A DNA stretch of 32,990 bases from Pseudomonas citronellolis (GCF_900112375.1 NZ_FOLS01000003.1:1-32990), one strand, 5' to 3'; counted from the first letter of the stretch, positions 6,220 to 15,375 are shown. The notes: generated from the sequence alone by a model not told the origin. Program-made: numbers and translations.

Positions 6220-7214
6220 CGGCACGTAAGGAAGGAAAGACGTGGACGGCTGACTTCTACGAGAACGGCCGATCTGGTCGCCGGGTGAGGAAGTACGGAT
6301 TTCTTACCAAGTCTGCCGCGATCCGCTACGAGCAGGACTTCTTTGCCGTGAAGGGTGAGACGGGGCGCCCGTTGGATGATCGGCTCTCGGATCTGGTGAA
6401 GGTCTGGTTTGGCCTCCATGGATGCACCTTGAAAGATGGTGCTCAGCGCTTGGCGCGCTGCGAAGCGCTTGCTCAACGTCTCGGAGATCCTCTGGCCTTC
6501 GAGTTTGATTCGCTTGCCTGGGCCCGCTATCGGCAACGCCGTCTGACCGAGGTGAAGCCGGAAACGGTCAACCACGAACAGCGTTACCTGTCTGCCATCT
6601 TCTCCGAGCTGATCCGCCTCGGCTCATGGCACAAGGCAAACCCACTGGCCAACGTCCGGCAGATCAAGACCGATCAGGTCGAACTGACGTTCCTCTCTCT
6701 GGATCAGGTCGCCCAGCTCCTCGAGGAGTGCAAGGCCAGCACGAACAACCACACGTACCCGGTCGCTCTCCTGTGTCTTGCTACAGGTGCTCGCTGGGAA
6801 GAGGCCGAGAGCATCGCCCGTGGGGCCGTACATGGGGGAAAGGTCCACTATCACCGGACGAAGAACCGTCAGAGCCGCTCAGTGCCGATCCCGGCCGAGC
6901 TGGAGCAACTGATGTTCAAGGTGGGTATGCCTGGAACCGGCCGCCTCTTCATGTCCTGCCGCGCCGCCTTCCGTTGCGCCTATGAGCGCTGTGGATTCCA
7001 GACGCCAGGCCAGCTGACCCACATCCTCCGCCATACCTTCGCGAGCTATTACATGATGGGAGGAGGGGACATCCTCACATTGCAGCGGATCCTGGGGCAC
7101 TCGTCGATCACGATCACGATCACGATGACGATGAGGTATGCGCATTTGTCGCCGGAGCATCTGGAGTCTGCTGTACGTCTGTCGCCGCTAGCTCAATCCG
7201 GAGTTTCGATATGA
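6216..7214 (+). CDS. Tyrosine site-specific integrase with four-residue insertion near the active site
   Basis: A 332-residue phage integrase. The N-terminal part (about 1-50) is an arm-binding domain, followed by a core-binding SAM-like domain and the catalytic domain. Catalytic residues are R193 (TGARWEEAES), H269 and R272 (HILRHTF), H295 (LGHSS) and Y308 (MRYAHL). In this family His and Tyr are usually 9 residues apart; here they are 13 apart because of the run ITITITMT, encoded by three ATCACG repeats at 7107-7124. The added four residues equal two hexamers. This could move the nucleophile and weaken catalysis. The gene starts with an ATGA overlap. It presumably acted on the tRNA-Met 47-bp repeats. 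Confidence 0.92.
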   Translation: MTARKEGKTWTADFYENGRSGRRVRKYGFLTKSAAIRYEQDFFAVKGETGRPLDDRLSDLVKVWFGLHGCTLKDGAQRLARCEALAQRLGDPLAFEFDSLAWARYRQRRLTEVKPETVNHEQRYLSAIFSELIRLGSWHKANPLANVRQIKTDQVELTFLSLDQVAQLLEECKASTNNHTYPVALLCLATGARWEEAESIARGAVHGGKVHYHRTKNRQSRSVPIPAELEQLMFKVGMPGTGRLFMSCRAAFRCAYERCGFQTPGQLTHILRHTFASYYMMGGGDILTLQRILGHSSITITITMTMRYAHLSPEHLESAVRLSPLAQSGVSI

Positions 7215-7256
7215 GCGCCTGCCTGACTTGTGTAAAACCGTTCCAATACCTTATGA

Positions 7257-8120
7257 ATGCGAGAGAGCAACCAAAAAGGGATGGACGAGTTGGATACGGA
7301 AGTTTCGGTTACCGGGATCAGGGATGCGGTCAGGAAGCGTCTAGGCCAGCTTTGGGCAGGGTACAAGGAGCTACTGCCCAATCAGCGAGCCTATTTGAAT
7401 GGCGCAGTGTTCCTTGCTATTTCGTTTGCCCTGAAGCCGTTTACAGCAGATGGTTCCACTGCGGCATTGATTCTCGCAGCAGCTTCTTGGGGGTTAGCAA
7501 TGATTGCTGATCTCTCGGCTCTCTATCGAAAAGTCTTCGATACCATTTTCGGCAAGCTGATTGCGCTGGCTGTTGTTGCGTTGTTAACGAATCTTGCAGT
7601 TGCTATGGCTGCGGGAGGGGTTAATGAAATGGTCGGAATCGATCCCGCTCGCTTCATCCACACAATTACCTTCTCTGCGGCGCTTTTTGCTATTCCGCTT
7701 GTTGCCATTGGTTTGTATTTCATCGTGCTGCTAGGGATGGCGTTTCTGTTCCTATATCTAATGTTCGTCACCCTCCCAAACGAGGAAACGAAGCTGCTGA
7801 TATACCCGTGGTACAAGGCAGGAGTTGTTCCTCGGTATCGTGGACTGACCGCCTTTGCCCAGGTGGGTAGCGTTATCGTGCTCAGTATCGTGGCATTCCA
7901 TTGGTATCAAAATAACCAGAAGGCCTACTGGGATACCGTCCAAGACTGGAGTCGATCCTTCCTCTACACGTTTGAAACGTTTGAGAAAGCGCCGTGCAAA
8001 CTAGAGAAGGGCCAGCGTGTGGCGTTTTTGGATGGTGATCGCGTGCTCGTTGCGAGCAAGGCGGGGGAGGCAATCACGTTCAAGGTCACGCAATGCGTGG
8101 CACCTGTAGACGGGATGTAG
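7257..8120 (+). CDS. Polytopic membrane protein of unknown function, att-adjacent cargo
   Basis: A 287-residue protein (279 if ATG 7281 is used; neither start has a strong ribosome-binding site). A soluble N-terminus of about 40 residues is followed by hydrophobic stretches consistent with about five membrane helices: around GAVFLAISFALKPF, AALILAAASWGLAMIADL, LIALAVVALLTNLAVAMAAG, the paired segment HTITFSAALFAIPLVAIGLY with FIVLLGMAFLFLYLMFV, and VGSVIVLSIVAFHW. The C-terminal 70 residues (KLEKGQRVAFLDGDRVLVAS) look like a small β-rich soluble domain. I do not recognise the family. Genes between integrase and att are often accessory, and membrane proteins there can act in superinfection exclusion or abortive infection (inference only). 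Confidence 0.7.
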   Translation: MRESNQKGMDELDTEVSVTGIRDAVRKRLGQLWAGYKELLPNQRAYLNGAVFLAISFALKPFTADGSTAALILAAASWGLAMIADLSALYRKVFDTIFGKLIALAVVALLTNLAVAMAAGGVNEMVGIDPARFIHTITFSAALFAIPLVAIGLYFIVLLGMAFLFLYLMFVTLPNEETKLLIYPWYKAGVVPRYRGLTAFAQVGSVIVLSIVAFHWYQNNQKAYWDTVQDWSRSFLYTFETFEKAPCKLEKGQRVAFLDGDRVLVASKAGEAITFKVTQCVAPVDGM

Positions 8121-8146
8121 TCGGTTTGTAGTCTGCCGGCCAAAAC

Positions 8147-8182
8147 AAAAAAGGGTTAGCTTGCGCTAACCCTTTGTTTTGT
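8147..8182 (-). terminator. Terminator of the intact tRNA-Met gene
   Basis: An 11-bp stem (8150-8160 with 8165-8175, loop TTGC) is followed on the minus strand by TTTTTTGTTTT. It lies directly 3' of tRNA-Met, and its core matches the hairpin beside the left att copy. Because it lies on the element side of the right att repeat, it was probably brought in by the element, so the element supplied both the tRNA 3' end and a terminator. Confidence 0.85.
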
Positions 8183-8229
8183 ATGGTGGCTACACCGGGA
8201 CTTGAACCTGGGACATCAGCATTATGAAT
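8183..8229. repeat. att direct repeat, right copy (inside tRNA-Met)
   Basis: This is the 47-bp exact match to 415-461. It covers the anticodon-proximal region through CCA of the intact tRNA-Met plus one base beyond. The crossover restored the gene, so the host tRNA was kept after integration. The chromosome resumes to the right with the tRNA 5' half and the ychF region. Confidence 0.93.
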
Positions 8230-8260
8230 GCTGCGCTCTAACCGACTGAGCTATGTAGCC
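8184..8260 (-). tRNA. tRNA-Met (CAU, elongator)
   Basis: 77 nt including encoded CCA. On the minus strand it starts GGCTACATAGCTCAG, has the anticodon loop TTCATAA with CAT, the T arm CAGGTTCAAGTCCCGG and the acceptor end GTAGCC-ACCA. All four stems pair and the 5' G pairs with C, as in elongator tRNA-Met rather than initiator. Its 3' half lies within the element's att site, so this tRNA is a hybrid of chromosomal 5' and element-supplied 3' sequence. Confidence 0.96.
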
Positions 8261-8366
8261 GAGTGGCGCGCATTTTCCGGATCTTTTAGGGGGCTGTCAA
8301 CCCCCTTTGGTTAGATATTTTTCTGTTCTTTCAAGCGTTTAGCGGGACGAGCGGTAGGGCGGGAAC

Positions 8367-8400
8367 GAAAAAGGCCCCACGGGATGCGCGGGGCCTTTTC
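8367..8400 (-). terminator. Terminator downstream of ychF
   Basis: GAAAAAGGCCCC pairs with GGGGCCTTTTC around a short loop. On the minus strand the stem is followed by a run of five T, about 37 bp past the ychF stop codon. It is a standard Rho-independent terminator closing the pth-ychF transcript before tRNA-Met. The rest of 8261-8437 holds no gene that I can see. Confidence 0.85.
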
Positions 8401-8437
8401 GGCTTGCTGGTGGGCGCCCTGGGGCGCTGCCGGCGGC

Positions 8438-9538
8438 TTAGACGTTGAAGCGGAAGTGCATCACGTCGCCGTCCTTGACGATGTAGTCCTTGCCTTCCAG
8501 GCGCCATTTGCCGGCTTCCTTGGCGCCGGCTTCGCCCTTGTACTGGATGAAGTCGTCGTAGGAGATGACTTCGGCGCGGATGAAGCCTTTTTCGAAGTCG
8601 GTGTGGATCACCGCGGCGGCCTGCGGGGCGGTGGCGCCGATGCGCACGGTCCAGGCGCGGACTTCCTTCACCCCGGCGGTGAAGTAGGTCTGCAGGTTGA
8701 GCAGTTCGTAGCCGGCGCGGATCACGCGGTTCAGGCCCGGCTCTTCCATGCCCATGGACTCGAGGAACATCTGCTTCTCCTCGTCGTCGTCCAGTTCGGC
8801 GATTTCCGCTTCGATCTTGTTGCACACCGGCACCACGACCGCGCCTTCTTCTTCGGCGATGGCGCGCACGGCGTCCAGGTGCGGGTTGTTCTCGAAGCCT
8901 TCCTCGGCGACGTTGGCGATGTACATCACCGGCTTGCTGGTCAGCAGGTGGAAGCCGCGCACCAGGCGCTTCTCTTCGTCACCCATGTCCTTGACCAGGC
9001 TGCGCGCGGGCTTGCCGGCGGTGAAGTGGGCGATGAGCTTTTCCAGCAGGGCCTTCTGCGCGATGGCTTCCTTGTCGCCGCCCTTGGCGTTGCGGGCGAC
9101 CTTCTGCAGTTGCTTCTCGCAGCTGTCGAGGTCGGCGAAGATCAGTTCGAGGTCGATGATCTCGATGTCGCGCTTGGGGTCGACGCTGTTGCTGACGTGG
9201 ATGACGTTGTCGTCCTCGAAGCAGCGCACCACGTGGGCGATGGCGTCGGTCTCGCGGATGTTGGCGAGGAACTTGTTGCCCAGGCCTTCACCCTTGGAGG
9301 CGCCCGCCACCAGGCCGGCGATGTCGACGAATTCCATGGTGGTGGGGAGCACCCGCTCGGGCTTGACGATCGCCGCCAGGGCGTCGAGGCGCGCGTCGGG
9401 CATGGGCACGATGCCGCTGTTCGGCTCGATGGTGCAGAAGGGGAAGTTCTCCGCCGCGATACCCGATTTGGTCAGGGCGTTGAACAGGGTGGATTTGCCG
9501 ACGTTGGGCAAGCCGACGATGCCGCAGTTGAAGCCCAT
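8438..9538 (-). CDS. ychF: Redox-regulated ATPase YchF (OLA1/Obg-type)
   Basis: A 366-residue P-loop protein with [17 protein letters not shown] at the N-terminus (G1), the [10 protein letters not shown] switch I segment, [16 protein letters not shown] (G3) and NVAEE in place of the usual NKxD, the known reason this family prefers ATP over GTP. A C-terminal TGS domain ends MHFRFNV. Length is normal. It binds ribosomes and takes part in stress and translation control (family knowledge). It follows pth by 24 bp on the same strand, a pairing conserved in gammaproteobacteria. Confidence 0.97.
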   Translation of the reverse strand: MGFNCGIVGLPNVGKSTLFNALTKSGIAAENFPFCTIEPNSGIVPMPDARLDALAAIVKPERVLPTTMEFVDIAGLVAGASKGEGLGNKFLANIRETDAIAHVVRCFEDDNVIHVSNSVDPKRDIEIIDLELIFADLDSCEKQLQKVARNAKGGDKEAIAQKALLEKLIAHFTAGKPARSLVKDMGDEEKRLVRGFHLLTSKPVMYIANVAEEGFENNPHLDAVRAIAEEEGAVVVPVCNKIEAEIAELDDDEEKQMFLESMGMEEPGLNRVIRAGYELLNLQTYFTAGVKEVRAWTVRIGATAPQAAAVIHTDFEKGFIRAEVISYDDFIQYKGEAGAKEAGKWRLEGKDYIVKDGDVMHFRFNV

Positions 9539-9562
9539 GCTGTGTACCTCTGGCGAGACGGG

Positions 9563-10147
9563 TCAGGCCTTCGGGCTGTGCAGCTTCTGCATCGCGCGGG
9601 TCCAGTCGCCTGCGAGCATTTCCGGCAGCACGCCGAGGGCGGAATCGATGCTGGCGTCCAGCAGCTCCTGCTCGCTGCGCGGGGCGCGGCCGAGGACGAA
9701 GCCGGAGACCAGGCTGCTGTGCCCCGGATGGCCGATGCCAAGCCGCAGGCGATGGAAGCCGTTCTGGTTGCCGAGCTGGGCGATGATGTCGCGCAGCCCG
9801 TTGTGCCCGCCATGGCCGCCGCCCTTCTTGAGCTTGGCGGTGCCGGGGGGCATGTCGAGTTCGTCGTGGGCCACCAGGATGGCTTCGACCGGGATGCGGA
9901 AGAACCCGGCGAGCGCCGCCACGGCCTGGCCGCTGCGGTTCATGTAGGTGGTGGGGATGAGCAGACGAACGTCGCGGCCCTGGTGGCTGAACTTGCCGAC
10001 CAGGCCGAAATACTTCTTGTCGGGGCTCAGGCTGACGCGTTCGCGGTCGGCCAGGCGCTCGACGAAAAGGGCCCCCGCGTTATGCCGGGTCTGTTCGTAT
10101 TCCGGGCCTGGGTTGCCCAGGCCAACGATCAGTTGCACGGCGGTCAC
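9563..10147 (-). CDS. pth: Peptidyl-tRNA hydrolase
   Basis: A 194-residue protein of normal length. It cleaves peptidyl-tRNA released from stalled ribosomes so the tRNA can be reused. Visible landmarks are [19 protein letters not shown] with catalytic His22, the [12 protein letters not shown] motif, [11 protein letters not shown] with the catalytic-pocket Asp, and [12 protein letters not shown]. The start follows the rplY stop by 40 bp, so it is probably cotranscribed with rplY and ychF. Confidence 0.97.
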   Translation of the reverse strand: MTAVQLIVGLGNPGPEYEQTRHNAGALFVERLADRERVSLSPDKKYFGLVGKFSHQGRDVRLLIPTTYMNRSGQAVAALAGFFRIPVEAILVAHDELDMPPGTAKLKKGGGHGGHNGLRDIIAQLGNQNGFHRLRLGIGHPGHSSLVSGFVLGRAPRSEQELLDASIDSALGVLPEMLAGDWTRAMQKLHSPKA

Positions 10148-10187
10148 GACGGGGGCCCTTTCCTTGAGGCGGGAGGCTAGCGAGCGA

Positions 10188-10799
10188 TTACTCGGCCGCG
10201 CCTTCCTCGCCTTCTTCCTTGACTACGCGGGAAGCGTGGATGTTGGCCACGGCCAGGTCGTTGCCATGGGCCAGCTGAACCAGTTCCACGCCTTTCGGCA
10301 GCTTGAGGTCGGACAGGTGAACGATCTGACCGACTTCGACTTTCGCCAGGTCGACTTCGATGAATTCCGGCAGGTCTTTCGGCAGGCAGGAAACTTCGAC
10401 TTCGGAAATGACGTGGGAAACTTCACCGCCGCCTTGCTTGACGCCAACTGCGGTTTCCTCGTTGAGGAAGTGCAGCGGAACGTGAGCGGTCAGCTTGTGG
10501 TCGGCAACGACGCGCAGGAAGTCGGCGTGCATGACGAAGCCTTTGGCCGGATGGCGCTGCAGGGCTTTGATCAGCACGGTTTCCTTGGCGCCATCGACGT
10601 CCAGGGCGATGACGTGGCTGAAGGCAGCCTCGTTTTCCAGCAGTTTGGCGATTTCACGCAGTTCCAGGGTCACGGAAACCGGGGCTTTCTCGCCACCGTA
10701 GATGACCGCGGGAACCAGACCGGCATTACGACGCAGGCGGCGGCTCGCACCTTTCCCCAGGTCGGAACGCGCTTGGGCATTCAGAATAAAGTCAACCAT
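10188..10799 (-). CDS. rplY: Ribosomal protein bL25 (Ctc type)
   Basis: A 203-residue protein starting [20 protein letters not shown]. The N-terminal L25 5S-rRNA-binding domain (about 1-95) is followed by a CTC-type β domain (about 100-180) and an acidic tail ending EEGEEGAAE. Frames run further upstream, but the family start at 10799 is preceded on the minus strand by GGAGAAAG. It binds 5S rRNA in the large subunit; the long form is a general-stress type. It lies 106 bp downstream of prs with hairpins between. Confidence 0.97.
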   Translation of the reverse strand: MVDFILNAQARSDLGKGASRRLRRNAGLVPAVIYGGEKAPVSVTLELREIAKLLENEAAFSHVIALDVDGAKETVLIKALQRHPAKGFVMHADFLRVVADHKLTAHVPLHFLNEETAVGVKQGGGEVSHVISEVEVSCLPKDLPEFIEVDLAKVEVGQIVHLSDLKLPKGVELVQLAHGNDLAVANIHASRVVKEEGEEGAAE

Positions 10800-10823
10800 T
10801 ACACTTTCTCCACAATGACAAGA

Positions 10824-10884
10824 TCGCCCGAGCGCTTGCGACCAGCGTTCGGGCGACTCTTCAAATGCCCCGCCGTGGCGGGGC
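10824..10884 (-). promoter_or_regulatory. Two hairpins between prs and rplY
   Basis: Two inverted repeats lie here: a 12-bp imperfect stem (TCGCCCGAGCGC with GCGTTCGGGCGA, 10824-10856) and a compact perfect GC hairpin (GCCCCGCC with GGCGGGGC, 10867-10884). Neither is followed by a T run on the minus strand, so they are not classical terminators. They may attenuate read-through, process the prs-rplY mRNA, or act in the bL25 leader. Confidence 0.5.
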
Positions 10885-10905
10885 GCGTTCGTCAGGCCCT
10901 GTTCC

Positions 10906-11847
10906 TCAACGGAACATGGCGCTGATCGATTCTTCGTTGCTGATCCGGCGCATGGCTTCGGCGACGACCGGCGCGATGTCCAGCTGGCGGATGCGGCCAC
11001 AGGCCTGGGCAGCGGCGGACAGCGGGATGGTGTTGGTCACCACCAGCTCGTCCAGTACGGAACCCTCGATGTTCTCGATGGCACGGCCCGACAGCACCGG
11101 GTGGGTGCAGTAGGCGATGACCTTGGCGGCGCCGTGCTCTTTCAGAGCCTTGGCGGCGTGGCCGAGGGTGCCGGCGGTATCGACCATGTCGTCGACCAGT
11201 ACGCAGGTACGGCCTTCGACATCACCGATGATGTGCATGACTTCGGACTGGTTGGCCTTCGGACGACGCTTGTCGATGATGGCCAGGTCCACGCCCAGGG
11301 ACTTGGCGACGGCGCGAGCGCGCACCACGCCACCGATGTCCGGGGAGACGATCATCAGGTTCTCGAAGCGCTGGTCCTCGATGTCGTCGACCAGTACGGG
11401 CGAGCCGTAGATGTTGTCGACGGGGATATCGAAGAAGCCCTGGATCTGGTCGGCGTGCAGGTCGACGGTGAGGACGCGGTTGACGCCCACCACGGTCAGC
11501 ATGTCGGCGACGACCTTCGCGCTGATGGCCACGCGGGCGGAACGCGGACGGCGATCCTGGCGGGCATAGCCGAAGTAGGGGATGACCGCGGTGATACGAG
11601 TCGCCGAGGAGCGGCGGAAGGCATCGGCCATCACCACCAGTTCCATCAGGTTGTCGTTGGTCGGAGCGCAGGTCGGCTGGATCAGGAAGACATCCTTGCC
11701 GCGGACGTTTTCGTTGATTTCGACACTGATTTCGCCATCGGAGAACTTGCCGACGGAAACATCACCGAGGGGAATGTGCAGTTGACGCACGACTCGGCGT
11801 GCCAGGTCGGGGTTGGCGTTCCCCGTGAAGACCATCATCTTGGACAC
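10906..11847 (-). CDS. prs: Ribose-phosphate pyrophosphokinase (PRPP synthase)
   Basis: A 313-residue protein of normal class I length. It makes PRPP from ribose 5-phosphate and ATP for purine, pyrimidine, His, Trp and NAD synthesis. Landmarks are [25 protein letters not shown], the flexible loop [20 protein letters not shown], the Mg/PP region [12 protein letters not shown], and the PRPP-binding signature [14 protein letters not shown] tRNA-Gln pair and their terminator lie upstream; rplY-pth-ychF follow. Confidence 0.98.
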   Translation of the reverse strand: MSKMMVFTGNANPDLARRVVRQLHIPLGDVSVGKFSDGEISVEINENVRGKDVFLIQPTCAPTNDNLMELVVMADAFRRSSATRITAVIPYFGYARQDRRPRSARVAISAKVVADMLTVVGVNRVLTVDLHADQIQGFFDIPVDNIYGSPVLVDDIEDQRFENLMIVSPDIGGVVRARAVAKSLGVDLAIIDKRRPKANQSEVMHIIGDVEGRTCVLVDDMVDTAGTLGHAAKALKEHGAAKVIAYCTHPVLSGRAIENIEGSVLDELVVTNTIPLSAAAQACGRIRQLDIAPVVAEAMRRISNEESISAMFR

Positions 11848-11885
11848 GCGCAGTACCTGCCGGCTGAGGGTGGGCCTGATGAACC

Positions 11886-11926
11886 AAAAAGCTGTTCAAA
11901 GGCCGTGGCTTTTGAACAGCTTTTTT
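11886..11926 (-). terminator. Terminator of the tRNA-Gln pair
   Basis: A long stem (AAAAAGCTGTTCAAA with TTTGAACAGCTTTTTT) surrounds a short GC-rich loop. On the minus strand it ends in five T, just 3' of the first tRNA-Gln. It separates the tRNA transcript from prs; A-rich and T-rich flanks on both sides could make it bidirectional. Confidence 0.88.
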
Positions 11927-11931
11927 GTATA

Positions 11932-12006
11932 TGGCAGGGGCGGCTGGATTCGAACCAACGCATGGCAGGATCAAAACCTGCTGCCTTACCGCTTGGCGAC
12001 GCCCCT
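11932..12006 (-). tRNA. tRNA-Gln (UUG), copy 1
   Basis: 75 nt with encoded CCA. It starts AGGGGCGTCGCCAAGCGGTA on the minus strand, has anticodon loop TTTTGAT (TTG), T arm TTGGTTCGAATCCAGCC and end CGCCCCTGCCA. All stems pair. It is identical to the copy at 12065-12139, 58 bp upstream in the transcript. Confidence 0.96.
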
Positions 12007-12064
12007 ATGAATTTTGCTGTGCAGCGCTTCGGTTACCGTCGTACGCAAACCCCTGAGGGGTTAA

Positions 12065-12139
12065 TGGCAGGGGCGGCTGGATTCGAACCAACGCATGGCA
12101 GGATCAAAACCTGCTGCCTTACCGCTTGGCGACGCCCCT
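12065..12139 (-). tRNA. tRNA-Gln (UUG), copy 2
   Basis: Identical in sequence to the copy at 11932-12006, including the CCA end. It lies directly downstream of ispE, and both tRNAs probably share one precursor ending at the terminator 11886-11926. The 58-bp spacer shows no further gene. Tandem tRNA-Gln at this spot is consistent with the Pseudomonas ispE-prs junction. Confidence 0.96.
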
Positions 12140-12171
12140 GTATCGTACAACCGAATGCTCTGCATCCCTTC

Positions 12172-13020
12172 TCAGGTCAGCTCTTGAAGCTTGCGATGCA
12201 ACAGGGAGATGTTGCGACCCCGTGCGACGAAGCTTGGCAGAGTGGCCGGAAGTTGGCGGCGAACTTTATCAGCATCGCCCTGGTTTGGGAAGCTCCCAAA
12301 CACACAAGCTCCGGTTCCGGTCAGTCTGGCCGATGTGAATTTGTTCAACAACATCAGCGCGTTACGTACAGCTGGGTAACGTTTCTCGACGACCGTCTGA
12401 CAGTCGTTTCGACCGTCCACCCCGAGAAGGCTGCGAACTTTAATGGGCGCGGTATCCCGTGTCAACTCGGGATCGGAGAAAACTTCTGCTGTGCTGACAA
12501 AGACTTGCGGCACGGCGACGAGGAACCAGGGCTCCTCCAGCTCGACCGGCGTGAGCTTCTCGCCGACCCCTTCGGCGAAGGCCGCGCGGCCGCGCACGAA
12601 CACCGGCACGTCGGCGCCCAGGCCCAGGCCCAGGGCCGCCAGGCGGTCTTCGTCCCAGCCCAGTTGCCAGAGATGGTTGAGGCCGACCAGGGTGGTGGCC
12701 GCGTCGGAGCTGCCGCCGCCGATGCCGCCGCCCATGGGCAGATGCTTGTCCAGCCAGATGTCGGCGCCCAATCGGCAGCCGGACTGTTCCTGCAGCTGGC
12801 GCGCGGCGCGGACGATCAGGTTGCTGTCGTGGGGCACGCCGGGGATCTCGGTGTGCAGGCGGATCTGCCCGTCCTCGCGCGGGGCGAAGTGCAGCTCGTC
12901 GGCGTGGTCGAGGAACTGGAACAGCGTCTGCAGCTCGTGGTAGCCGTCGGCGCGGCGCCCGAGGATGTGCAGGAACAGGTTGAGCTTGGCCGGGGCCGGC
13001 AGGGTCAGGCGTTCGCGCAT
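12172..13020 (-). CDS. ispE: 4-diphosphocytidyl-2-C-methyl-D-erythritol kinase
   Basis: A 282-residue GHMP-family kinase of the MEP isoprenoid pathway; it phosphorylates the 2-hydroxyl of CDP-methylerythritol. Visible are [20 protein letters not shown] at the start, the ATP-binding loop [16 protein letters not shown], and the third GHMP motif near [12 protein letters not shown]. It begins one base after the lolB stop, so the two are coupled. Base composition falls somewhat towards the 3' end next to the tRNA genes. Confidence 0.97.
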   Translation of the reverse strand: MRERLTLPAPAKLNLFLHILGRRADGYHELQTLFQFLDHADELHFAPREDGQIRLHTEIPGVPHDSNLIVRAARQLQEQSGCRLGADIWLDKHLPMGGGIGGGSSDAATTLVGLNHLWQLGWDEDRLAALGLGLGADVPVFVRGRAAFAEGVGEKLTPVELEEPWFLVAVPQVFVSTAEVFSDPELTRDTAPIKVRSLLGVDGRNDCQTVVEKRYPAVRNALMLLNKFTSARLTGTGACVFGSFPNQGDADKVRRQLPATLPSFVARGRNISLLHRKLQELT

Positions 13021-13021
13021 G

Positions 13022-13645
13022 TCAGCGGGCCTGGCCGAGCAGGCGCGGTTGCCAGCTCTTGATCACCAGGGTGACGTCGAGGTTCTCGCCGTGCAGCTTC
13101 AGGCGCTCGGGCAGCCAGTAGCCGTCCTGCTGGGCGTAGCTGCTGTATTCCACGTCCCAGCCGTCCTGCTCCAGGCGCGCCAGGCGGCTGTCGCTGTCGA
13201 GGGTCAGGCGGCTCTTGCTGTCCGGGGCCGGCAGGCCGCGGATCCACCAGAGCAGGTGGGATACCGGCAGGTGCCAGCCCATCTGCTGCTCCAGCAGGGC
13301 CTCGGGGGACTCGGCCTGGAAGCGGCCCTGCCCGGCGACTTCGAGGGTCACCGCGCCTTCGCGCCCGGTCAGGCGCGCCGCGCCGCGGCCCAGCGGGCCG
13401 GACAGGCGGATGTCGTAGTAACCCTGGCGCTGCAGCCAGAACAGGGTGCCGCTGCCGGAGTCCCGGGGGGCGCGGATGCCGACCTTGCCGTCGATCTGCC
13501 AGCCGTCGAGGGCGGCGACGCGTTCCTTGTGGGTTTTCCAGCTGTTGGCGTTGCCCTGGCCTTGCAGGGCTTCCTGGGTGGTGAAGCCGGCGCAGCCGCT
13601 GAGCAGGAGCAGGGCGGCGGCGCCAAGGACGTGAATCAGACGCAT
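13022..13645 (-). CDS. lolB: Outer-membrane lipoprotein receptor LolB
   Basis: A 207-residue lipoprotein. The signal peptide [18 protein letters not shown] ends in a lipobox with Cys18 as the acylated residue. The mature domain ([40 protein letters not shown]) fits the LolA/LolB β-half-barrel that accepts lipoproteins from LolA and inserts them in the outer membrane. It sits between the TPR lipoprotein and ispE, the standard Pseudomonas order. Confidence 0.96.
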   Translation of the reverse strand: MRLIHVLGAAALLLLSGCAGFTTQEALQGQGNANSWKTHKERVAALDGWQIDGKVGIRAPRDSGSGTLFWLQRQGYYDIRLSGPLGRGAARLTGREGAVTLEVAGQGRFQAESPEALLEQQMGWHLPVSHLLWWIRGLPAPDSKSRLTLDSDSRLARLEQDGWDVEYSSYAQQDGYWLPERLKLHGENLDVTLVIKSWQPRLLGQAR

Positions 13646-13653
13646 GGGAAATC

Positions 13654-15375
13654 TCAGGGGGTCTTGGACCCGGTCAGGCGCAGCAGGGTGTCGCGCAGCA
13701 CCGGGCTGTCGGGCTGGTTCTGCAGGGCGGTGCTCCAGACTTCGCGGGCCTCGCGCTGCTTGCCGCGGGCCCAGAGCACTTCACCCAGGTGGGCGGCCAC
13801 TTCGTGGTCGGGAAACTTCTCCAGGGCCTGGCGCAGGTAGGTTTCGGCCTGGTCGAGGTTGCCCAGGCGGTAGTTGACCCAGCCCAGGCTGTCGAGGATG
13901 GCCGGGTCGTCCGGGTTCAGCTGGTGGGCCTTCTGGATCAGTTCGCGGGCTTCGTCGTAGCGCGTGGTGCGGTCGGCCAGGGTGTAGCCCAGGGCGTTGA
14001 GCGCCATGGCGTTGTCCGGCTCGCGCTGGATGATCAGGCGCAGGTCCTTCTCCATCTGCACCAGGTCGTCGCGCTTCTCCGCCAGCATGGAGCGGGTGTA
14101 GAGCAGGTTGAGGTCGTCGGGGAACTGCTTGGTGCCCTGTTCGATGACCTGCCAGGCGCGGTCGGTCTGGTTGCGGTTGGACAGGCCCTCGGCCTCGATC
14201 AGGTACAGCTGGATGGCGTAGTCGGGCTGGCGCTCGCGGGCCTCGGCGAGGCGCCGCGAGGCTTCGGCGCTGCGCCCGGAGTCCATGAGGATTTCGCTCT
14301 GGCGCAGCTGCGCCGGGAGGAAGTCGTTGCCCGGGCCGACCTGGGCGTATTCCTTGAGGGCGGTTTCCGGGTCCTTCTGCTCCTCGGCGAGGCGGCCGAG
14401 GTTGAAGTGCGCGGCGTCGGTGTGGCTGTCGCGCTCGACCAGTTCCTGCAGGTAGACCTTGGCTTCGTTCCAGGCCTGGGCCTCCAGGCACACCAGGGCC
14501 AGGGAGAAGCGCAGGTCGTCGTCGTCGGGGAACTGCTGCACCAGGGCGGAGAACTCGGCCTTGGCGTCGTCCAGGCGGTTCTGCTCCACCAGCAGGCGGG
14601 CGTAGGCCAGGCGTACGCGCTTGTCGTCCGGGTGTTCCTTGATGCCGGCCTTGAGCAGCGGCAGGGCCTCGTCGCTGCGCTTCATGCTCTGCAGCAGGCG
14701 CGCGCGCAGCAGCATCGGCGCCACATCATGGCGGCTGGCCGGCTTGCTCTCCAGCAGGCTCAGGGCCTCCTGCGGGCGGCCGTCCTGCTGCAGCAGCAGG
14801 GCCTTGCCGAACAGCAGCTGGCCGTTGTCGGGGTACTTCTTCAGCAGGCGGTCGAAGCTCTGCAGCAGGCCGGCGCGGGTGTCCGCGTCGGTTTCCGCGG
14901 CGGACAGGGCGAGGAAGTCGAAATGGGTGTCGCCCTGGCCGTTGAGGACCTTCTCCATGTACACCATGGATTCGTCGTACTGGCCGGTGCGCGCCAGCTG
15001 CAGGGCGGCGGCGCGCTGCGCGTCGAGGTCGTCGGGGGCAGCCTTGGCCCAGATCAGCGAGGTATCCAGGGCTTCCTGGTCGGCGCCCAGGTACTCGGCG
15101 ATGCGGAAGGCGCGCTCAGCCACGCCCGGGTCCTGGGTCTGCTTCGCCTGGTCGACGTAGTTGGCCAGGGCGATGTCGAAGCGGTTGCGCTGGCCGGCGA
15201 TCTCCGCCACCAGCAGGGAGTACAGGGTGTCCTCGCTGAAGGAGCCGTACTTGCGGCCCTTCTCCGCGCTGGCCGCACTGTCCTTGGCCGGTTTCGGCGC
15301 CGGTTCCTTGTGCAGCATGGATTGGCAGCCACCGAGCAGCAGCAGGGCGGTCAGCAGCGCTAGGGATTTGTTCAT
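13654..15375 (-). CDS. TPR-repeat lipoprotein
   Basis: A 573-residue lipoprotein; [17 protein letters not shown] is a clear lipoprotein signal with lipobox LGGC. The rest is mostly tetratricopeptide repeats (for example [20 protein letters not shown], then [20 protein letters not shown] and [20 protein letters not shown]), making an α-solenoid for protein contacts at the outer membrane. It matches the PA4667 type next to lolB. Its role is not established; position suggests a link to envelope assembly. It heads the minus-strand TPR-lolB-ispE operon and is divergent from hemA (189-bp gap). Confidence 0.92.
   Translation of the reverse strand: MNKSLALLTALLLLGGCQSMLHKEPAPKPAKDSAASAEKGRKYGSFSEDTLYSLLVAEIAGQRNRFDIALANYVDQAKQTQDPGVAERAFRIAEYLGADQEALDTSLIWAKAAPDDLDAQRAAALQLARTGQYDESMVYMEKVLNGQGDTHFDFLALSAAETDADTRAGLLQSFDRLLKKYPDNGQLLFGKALLLQQDGRPQEALSLLESKPASRHDVAPMLLRARLLQSMKRSDEALPLLKAGIKEHPDDKRVRLAYARLLVEQNRLDDAKAEFSALVQQFPDDDDLRFSLALVCLEAQAWNEAKVYLQELVERDSHTDAAHFNLGRLAEEQKDPETALKEYAQVGPGNDFLPAQLRQSEILMDSGRSAEASRRLAEARERQPDYAIQLYLIEAEGLSNRNQTDRAWQVIEQGTKQFPDDLNLLYTRSMLAEKRDDLVQMEKDLRLIIQREPDNAMALNALGYTLADRTTRYDEARELIQKAHQLNPDDPAILDSLGWVNYRLGNLDQAETYLRQALEKFPDHEVAAHLGEVLWARGKQREAREVWSTALQNQPDSPVLRDTLLRLTGSKTP

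Larger units (their letters stand above)
415..8229. mobile_element. Integrated phage-derived element in tRNA-Met carrying a defence-like cargo
   Basis: The element is bounded by 47-bp direct repeats 7,768 bp apart. It contains a tyrosine integrase, a Cox-like protein, a CI-like repressor with an operator array, and cargo: an Mrr-like nuclease, a four-gene nucleotide/DNA-processing operon, a secreted small protein and a membrane protein. No capsid, tail, terminase, lysis or replication genes are visible. It is therefore a reduced prophage, a phage satellite or a small genomic island. Base composition of 1640-4460 is clearly AT-richer than the surrounding chromosome, which supports transfer. 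A frameshift before int and an in-frame expansion inside int suggest it may no longer be mobile. Confidence 0.9.

Noticed and set aside
8331..8825. Arg-rich minus-strand frame overlapping the ychF 3' end
   Set aside because: Out-of-frame reading of ychF with low-complexity Arg/Pro composition.
11101..13062. Long plus-strand frame across prs, tRNA-Gln and ispE
   Set aside because: It runs through two tRNA genes and a terminator and is antisense to recognised genes.
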